A stretch of DNA of 64,000 bases from Nectonema munidae (lineage: Eukaryota; Nematomorpha; Nectonematoida; Nectonematidae), in the NCBI GenBank assembly GCA_030549495.1, contig JAUIRK010000743.1, positions 62,001-126,000 of the forward strand, given 5' to 3'. Positions 61,101 through 64,000 of this stretch are shown in pieces. Below the pieces are notes generated by a model. It ran no database searches. It saw only the letters and a list, made by a program, of their open reading frames with translations, and was not told where the DNA came from. Positions within the stretch are counted from its first letter, which is position 1. The number at the start of each line of letters is the position of its first letter. Position numbers and translations under genes: made by a program.

Positions 61101-63768
61101 CATCAGTCATTTGAAAACCATTATTATGTTTTATGGAAATAGACTGATCAGTTTCTTGTTTCAAAAAAGAATACTTTTTTTCCAAATGTCCTTGTCGTTT
61201 TGCTAGATTTAAAGATTGAGGTATAATAATTGTTTTTTAGTAATTGCTTATTTTTTTCTATAAAACAAAAACTTAACTTTCAAAGAAGAGTACCTAGTGT
61301 CTGTACTTTTTTTAATTTTATGATATAGATTATCCCTGAATTTTATGGATTTTAGGAGATTCCATGGATTATGAAACTGTTTGTATTTAGATTTATTACG
61401 GGTATAAATCTTCGTATTAACTAATATTGATGATGAAATTATCTTTGTCGAGCGAGTGAAGAGAATATTCGCTCCATGAAAAAGTGGATGAAAATGTTTA
61501 GTAAATTCGTATTCAGCTAAGGCTTCAACTATTTATTCAATCTTTTGAAGTACTCAGAATAAAAGCCAAAAGAAACCATGATAGGGAAGTGATGCGATAT
61601 ACACGATTCAAAGACAAAACTCTTAACTTTGGAAATTTCTTTACTCACAAAGATATTGCCAATCAAAGTACTATGCTGTGGACGTGAGACTTTAGTAACA
61701 GAAATACTAAAAGAATGAGATATTAACAGGTTTAAAAAACTACTGATCTGGGATGAGGTATCTACAGAAAACATATTAATGTTAAAATCTCCTACAATGA
61801 CATGTGAATGTTTAGAAATGAGAAGAGATAGAAAATGAGATAAAGCTTACAAAATCACACTTTAAACTAGTTGGGGGCTTATATAGATTGCGAATAACCA
61901 TGTCTTTAGAGTTTTTGATTTCAATTTCAATTGAAAAGACTTCAAACGACTCATAAAGAATCAAAGATAGAGGGAAAGGAGATGAGAGCGTTTTGTATGA
62001 AAAATGATAAACCAGAATGTGTAGAAAGTCTTCTGGCTTGTGACAAAAAATGATAAGTAGAAATAGTGAACTGATTCAAAAAATTAGTTGATAGCCAAGT
62101 TTCCTGAAGTGCCAAGACACTTACATTATGTTTGAATTGAAATCCAATACTAAGTTAGATATATCATGAAACTTAGAATTAAGTGAAATTACAACATATC
62201 GCATCTGCGATGTTAGCTTATGATTTGTGGAACAGCTCGTTCAAAATTACTAGACTGTAAAATGATAAATCTACAGGAAGATTTGTAAGGAATAAATCAG
62301 GTTTTTCAAAAAAAGTAAACTTTATATACACTGCGTATCTCTTACTTTTGCAATAAAAAACTAAAATTATAAAAACTAACATATAAAGATGTGAAATTGC
62401 AAATTGACCGAAATTACAAAATATCAAAAGATATTAAAAATTAGAGGAAATATTCAAAAAATTTAATAAATTGAGTTTAATTCTTTGGCTATTTATTATT
62501 CAATTCAAAATAAAACAAACTTTATTAGAAAGTGTTTGATTTCATTTGTTTTGACTTTTTGTGAAGAATGATTTAACTAAGGCCTCACATAGTGTGAAGA
62601 ACTTTTCTTTTTTTATGCATTTTTGAAAATACAAGTTACTCTACACTCTCCTTATCTTAATTTGGACTGAGGCAGTAAGTTAAATTTAAAATGCTTTTTT
62701 TAGTTATCGGTGTCGCATTCAAGCTAAAAAATATTTGGACAGGTGATAGGATTGTCACGTTCGTGAAACGAGCCGGTATCAAAACCCTACACCCCCTCTA
62801 ATAAAGTAATCATTTGAAAAGTATTAAAAATAAGTATTTAAAAAGTAGCCTTAATTAATGTTATGTATTTTGAAGAACTGGTATAAACTTAAGGGAGGCA
62901 TCTTTTGATGTATAGTTTTGGTAGAGTAAACTCTTTGCATAAAAAGGAGGGTGTGATATGACTTGAATTTTATAAAAATGATAAATGAAAGCGCTAAGCT
63001 TTTCTGCTATTTGCTGGAATGGAAACAGAATACAATTTTTTAATGTCAATAAGATCTAGGGGTGATTTCTTCACTCCCGCATTTAACAGGGGGTGTTAAT
63101 TTGGCAACCATTGCGGCCAAATAATCAGCTCCTGTGAAAGGATCAAAGTAGGGCGCAAATTTTGCGTTACACCAAAGCCTAACAGCGAATAAGGGGCGTA
63201 ATAATAAAGGTTTAGAAATCAAATGAGCGTAGTAATATTTTTAGTTTACTTTCTCATTTTTTCGCTTTCTTTCCAACAGTCCTATATTTTTCTTCTAGCT
63301 TCATATCAGTTTTTGTAGGTTTTGAAGAATGCATTTCTACTGTAGAATTGAATTTTGTAAAATGGTTTTCGTAGGTTTTGATCTCAACTTTGTTAGTGCA
63401 TTACTTTTGTCTGCTGTAGAAAGAGAGCTTTGCAAGCACTGGACTCTCGCCTACTAAACGTGAGCGCCCCAAACACACAAGAAAAGGAGGCGTGGCCAAC
63501 GCTACTCGATAACGCCAAGATCGAAGTCTCGCAAGCAGGCTCACATGGCGCCCATCCTACTCAGCAAAAGCGAGCGGACTCAAGTGCAAACGAGCAGTTG
63601 TTGAGCACATCTGGTTCGCCTTCCGAAATCCAGGTAATTCCTCCTGAGTCGGGATTGAGCTCCTCTTCTCATTCTTGTTCAAGTGTTGTTTCTCTTTCTC
63701 TCTACCATGGAAAAGATAATTGTGATGCTGATAATAATTCCAACAGTGGTGAAAAAGCAGTCCCTTGA
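48614..63768 (+). CDS. TMEM115: TMEM115-like Golgi membrane protein, four exons
   Basis: Spliced model 48614-49114, 51610-51808, 58360-58560, 63420-63768, about 416 aa (human TMEM115 is 351). TMEM115 is a multi-spanning, rhomboid-fold Golgi protein implicated in Golgi-to-ER retrograde transport. Exon 1 gives LIPGYFVPPHFNVWPLFTFF, KLIEPLWGINEM and hydrophobic membrane segments. Exon 2 gives NAWLYLRFYQKHSNGSRGD. Exon 3 gives FFPRLLQPAIS. Exon 4 gives RALQALDSRLLN and a Ser-rich cytosolic tail. Each block parallels human TMEM115 in order and spacing. All introns are GT-AG, and every junction joins in phase. The introns (about 2.5, 6.6 and 4.9 kb) are full of transposons. The start region has an apparent one-base shift. 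Confidence 0.85.
49638..49900. mobile_element. Possible hAT terminus in intron 1
   Basis: CAGGGGTGGCAAACTGAAT at 49638 resembles hAT ends. No opposite end was found, so the extent is uncertain. Confidence 0.25.
50036..50663 (-). CDS. Possible two-exon nested gene, unknown product
   Basis: The minus strand has an ATG at 50663 opening FRLIRNLSRDMRKTEKAS and TWEINEIVNR. A donor-like AG|GTATAA lies about 117 nt in. A second open piece, about 50220-50036, reads IDQLNREKSYGSATHKKVHS and joins in phase through an acceptor-like CAAAAGAG, giving roughly 92 aa. The first piece is Arg/Lys-rich and faintly recalls small LYR-type mitochondrial assembly proteins, but I cannot name it. It could equally be chance. 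The location is inside intron 1 of the TMEM115-like gene, on the opposite strand. Confidence 0.25.
50995..51556 (-). mobile_element. Merlin transposon, internally deleted
   Basis: 562 bp with ends GGTACTTTCCTGTTATCGCC and, inverted, GGTACTTTCCTCTTATTGCC, flanked by exact TAATATAG (50987-50994 and 51557-51564). An 8-bp duplication and a GG..CTTTCCT end suit Merlin. It sits in intron 1 of the TMEM115-like gene, ending 53 bp before exon 2. Confidence 0.92.
51088..51444 (-). pseudogene. Merlin transposase C-terminal part
   Basis: A 118-aa open frame of the ISXO2/IS1016-like DDE family. It has TTIFSDEWRAYRTIND (second catalytic Asp), TVNHSRKFVDPKTRVHTQHI and ERVWRSAKVRNKR (likely third acidic residue in HIERVW). 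The N-terminal half with the first catalytic Asp and zinc-binding region is absent, since the element is only 562 bp. It cannot act alone. Confidence 0.82.
51610..51808 (+). CDS. TMEM115: TMEM115-like exon 2
   Basis: Acceptor AATGCCTAG precedes 51610. It reads GKVRNNMLPLLTLLLISVCY, then LGIANAWLYLRFYQKHSNGS, ending QDFSFS with donor CATC|GTACAC. The open frame runs on into the intron, but homology stops here. Confidence 0.85.
51974..53623. other. Intron 2 spacer
   Basis: No exon seen. A small inverted repeat with GCTGGAGTT...GGCTCCAGC arms lies at 52258-52318, and related GGAGTTGGAG-type motifs are near 52066-52084. Confidence 0.4.
53628..54805 (-). mobile_element. piggyBac transposon remnant
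   Basis: The right end CCCTTGCACTACGG abuts TTAA at 53624-53627. Minus-strand pieces match piggyBac transposases: FSCTPKSTLTGRTERINIRN (54700-54600), then RVTIDEQLISFKGKCKLKVY and DPKKPGHYGLKFYFSALNVS (54530-54400), and later SLLSYNKCKCEVHV (about 54070). Frames change several times and the left end is missing, so it is dead. It lies in intron 2 of the TMEM115-like gene. Confidence 0.65.
54964..55586 (+). mobile_element. MULE with FLYWCH-like domain, internally deleted
   Basis: 623 bp with ends GGTTCTAGGACAACTGCCCC and, inverted, GGTATCAGGACAACTGCCCC, flanked by exact 9-bp AATCTTCAC (54955-54963 and 55587-55595), the Mutator hallmark. It contains only the start of a transposase gene. Confidence 0.9.
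55174..55582 (+). pseudogene. FLYWCH-type N-terminus of a MULE transposase
   Basis: The first part reads FIRSERGKMKLIYKGY, the usual opening of FLYWCH zinc fingers. After frame shifts it continues CEKRRHDNCKVRVNF and VGRVNDHTVDLSRNEVLLVQ, then EIKAKSIATQETAQQIISHT, the helical linker found before the MULE catalytic domain. The catalytic domain is absent. FLYWCH domains bind the element's ends. Confidence 0.65.
55596..56612. other. Intron 2 spacer with two GC-rich islands
   Basis: GC-rich patches at about 55790-55880 and 56140-56230 stand out in AT-rich DNA. They contain CCACGGGGCCGGGCGGGTCG and CTCCTCGCGGGGAAGTTCGG. No exon, tRNA or rRNA match was recognised. Confidence 0.4.
56613..58146 (+). 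mobile_element. Tigger-type transposon, inactive
   Basis: About 1.5 kb with ends CACAGTCAAACTTCCATAAA and, inverted, CACAGTAGTCCGGTTTATC, flanked by TA. The transposase is decayed: LLDYGMENIFNCHETALFFR (57120-57180), KQRITVLPACDASGEKLTPF and KKPRCFKNIKIKD (57227-57424), then a C-terminal piece 57439-57711. Stops separate the pieces. It lies in intron 2, about 210 bp before exon 3. Confidence 0.8.
58360..58560 (+). CDS. TMEM115: TMEM115-like exon 3
   Basis: Acceptor AATTTTTAG, donor CAAAA|GTAAGA. It reads FFPRLLQPAISFASSKLFIL, then DNCNKRFNLAEDSYSFSIFI and SSDSTDMNRQ. This parallels human FFPEILQPVV..ITISLPG..DAERRR. Phases fit exon 2 and exon 4 (two bases before, one after). Confidence 0.85.
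58567..59755. other. Intron 3 spacer
   Basis: No exon recognised. A TA microsatellite lies at 59166-59184. Confidence 0.4.
59760..62205 (-). mobile_element. CR1/Jockey-like LINE in intron 3, decayed
   Basis: The minus strand opens MRYVVISLNSKFHDI near 62202 with endonuclease segments ALQETWLS and LIGNIFVSKEI. The reverse transcriptase covers about 61185-60030: SRLVPVYKKGSKHEISNYRP, FLLFINQFGFRAKYSTQLLH, YGVPQGSILGPFLLSIFIND and a YANDLTLL in place of FADD. A C-terminal region reads FLPHITYSIENRGFSD. There are many stops. Only ORF2 is seen. Confidence 0.8.
62206..63419. other. Intron 3 spacer
   Basis: AT-rich with no exon or repeat boundary recognised before the exon 4 acceptor. Confidence 0.4.
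63420..63768 (+). CDS. TMEM115: TMEM115-like exon 4
   Basis: Acceptor TCTGCTGTAG precedes 63420. KRALQALDSRLLN parallels human LALKALNERLK. A Ser/Pro/Gln-rich tail then ends at a stop (63766-63768). Confidence 0.88.
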
Positions 63769-63801
63769 AATGGAGTCATTATTACCTCTAATTGCAACTA
63801 T

Positions 63802-63807
63802 AATAAA
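63802..63807 (+). promoter_or_regulatory. Poly(A) signal of the TMEM115-like gene
   Basis: AATAAA about 34 nt after the stop codon at 63766-63768. Confidence 0.6.
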
Positions 63808-64000
63808 TTTATGCAAACGTCTCCCTCTTTTATTTATATTAAAATAAACTTATATCCTTCATCCATGTTTCTTTCTAAAATTCGATTTTTGTCTCGTGAC
63901 TTTCATTTATAAATACAATTTTTTCATCTTGGGTTTTAGAGTAAGTTCCAGCTAAGCCACTCGGCATAAACTCTGCTTTATAGGCCAAGATTTTAACGTT

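Noticed and set aside
1-64000. CRISPR array, bacterial operon or prophage
   Set aside because: Tandem repeats here have ~150-bp units without spacers, and the genes are eukaryotic with introns.

Overview
The window is AT-rich nuclear DNA from an invertebrate animal. Supporting points are spliced metazoan genes with GT-AG introns, animal glycerol kinase and OGG1, and a dense mixture of hAT, piggyBac, pogo/Tigger, Merlin, MULE and Jockey/CR1-type elements. I cannot name the species. A repeat-rich arthropod such as a parasitic crustacean would fit, but that is only a guess.

Three host genes can be supported. Glycerol kinase (5071-6621, minus) and the 8-oxoguanine glycosylase OGG1 (33173-34219, minus) are each one uninterrupted reading frame. 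The third is a TMEM115-like Golgi membrane protein on the plus strand. I assembled it from four exons (about 48614-49114, 51610-51808, 58360-58560, 63420-63768) whose splice phases all agree. Its three introns hold a Merlin copy, a piggyBac remnant, a deleted MULE, a Tigger copy and a CR1/Jockey-like LINE. A two-exon gene on the opposite strand may lie in intron 1 (weak).

Almost everything else is transposon. 1-4.7 kb: hAT pieces, one split by a 2.5 kb piggyBac-type element full of about 150-bp tandem repeats. 7-8.1 kb: MITEs. 9.05-12.85 kb: a complete-length but decayed hAT with an exact 8-bp target duplication. 13-16 kb: SINEs, MITE ends and a duplicated terminal-exon-like motif. 16.2-18.4 kb: an unusual transposon with G-tract termini. 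19.05-20.85 kb: a nearly intact pogo element. 21.8-32.7 kb: a LINE whose reverse transcriptase is split by an 8.7 kb hAT, itself filled with a Tigger remnant, another transposase fragment and a second satellite-bearing piggyBac-type element. 36.9-38.2 kb: an LTR-retroelement fossil. 38.6-46.8 kb: two copies of one Jockey-type LINE plus a CR1-like LINE. Long C or G runs recur at the ends of several unrelated elements and are a striking feature of the window.
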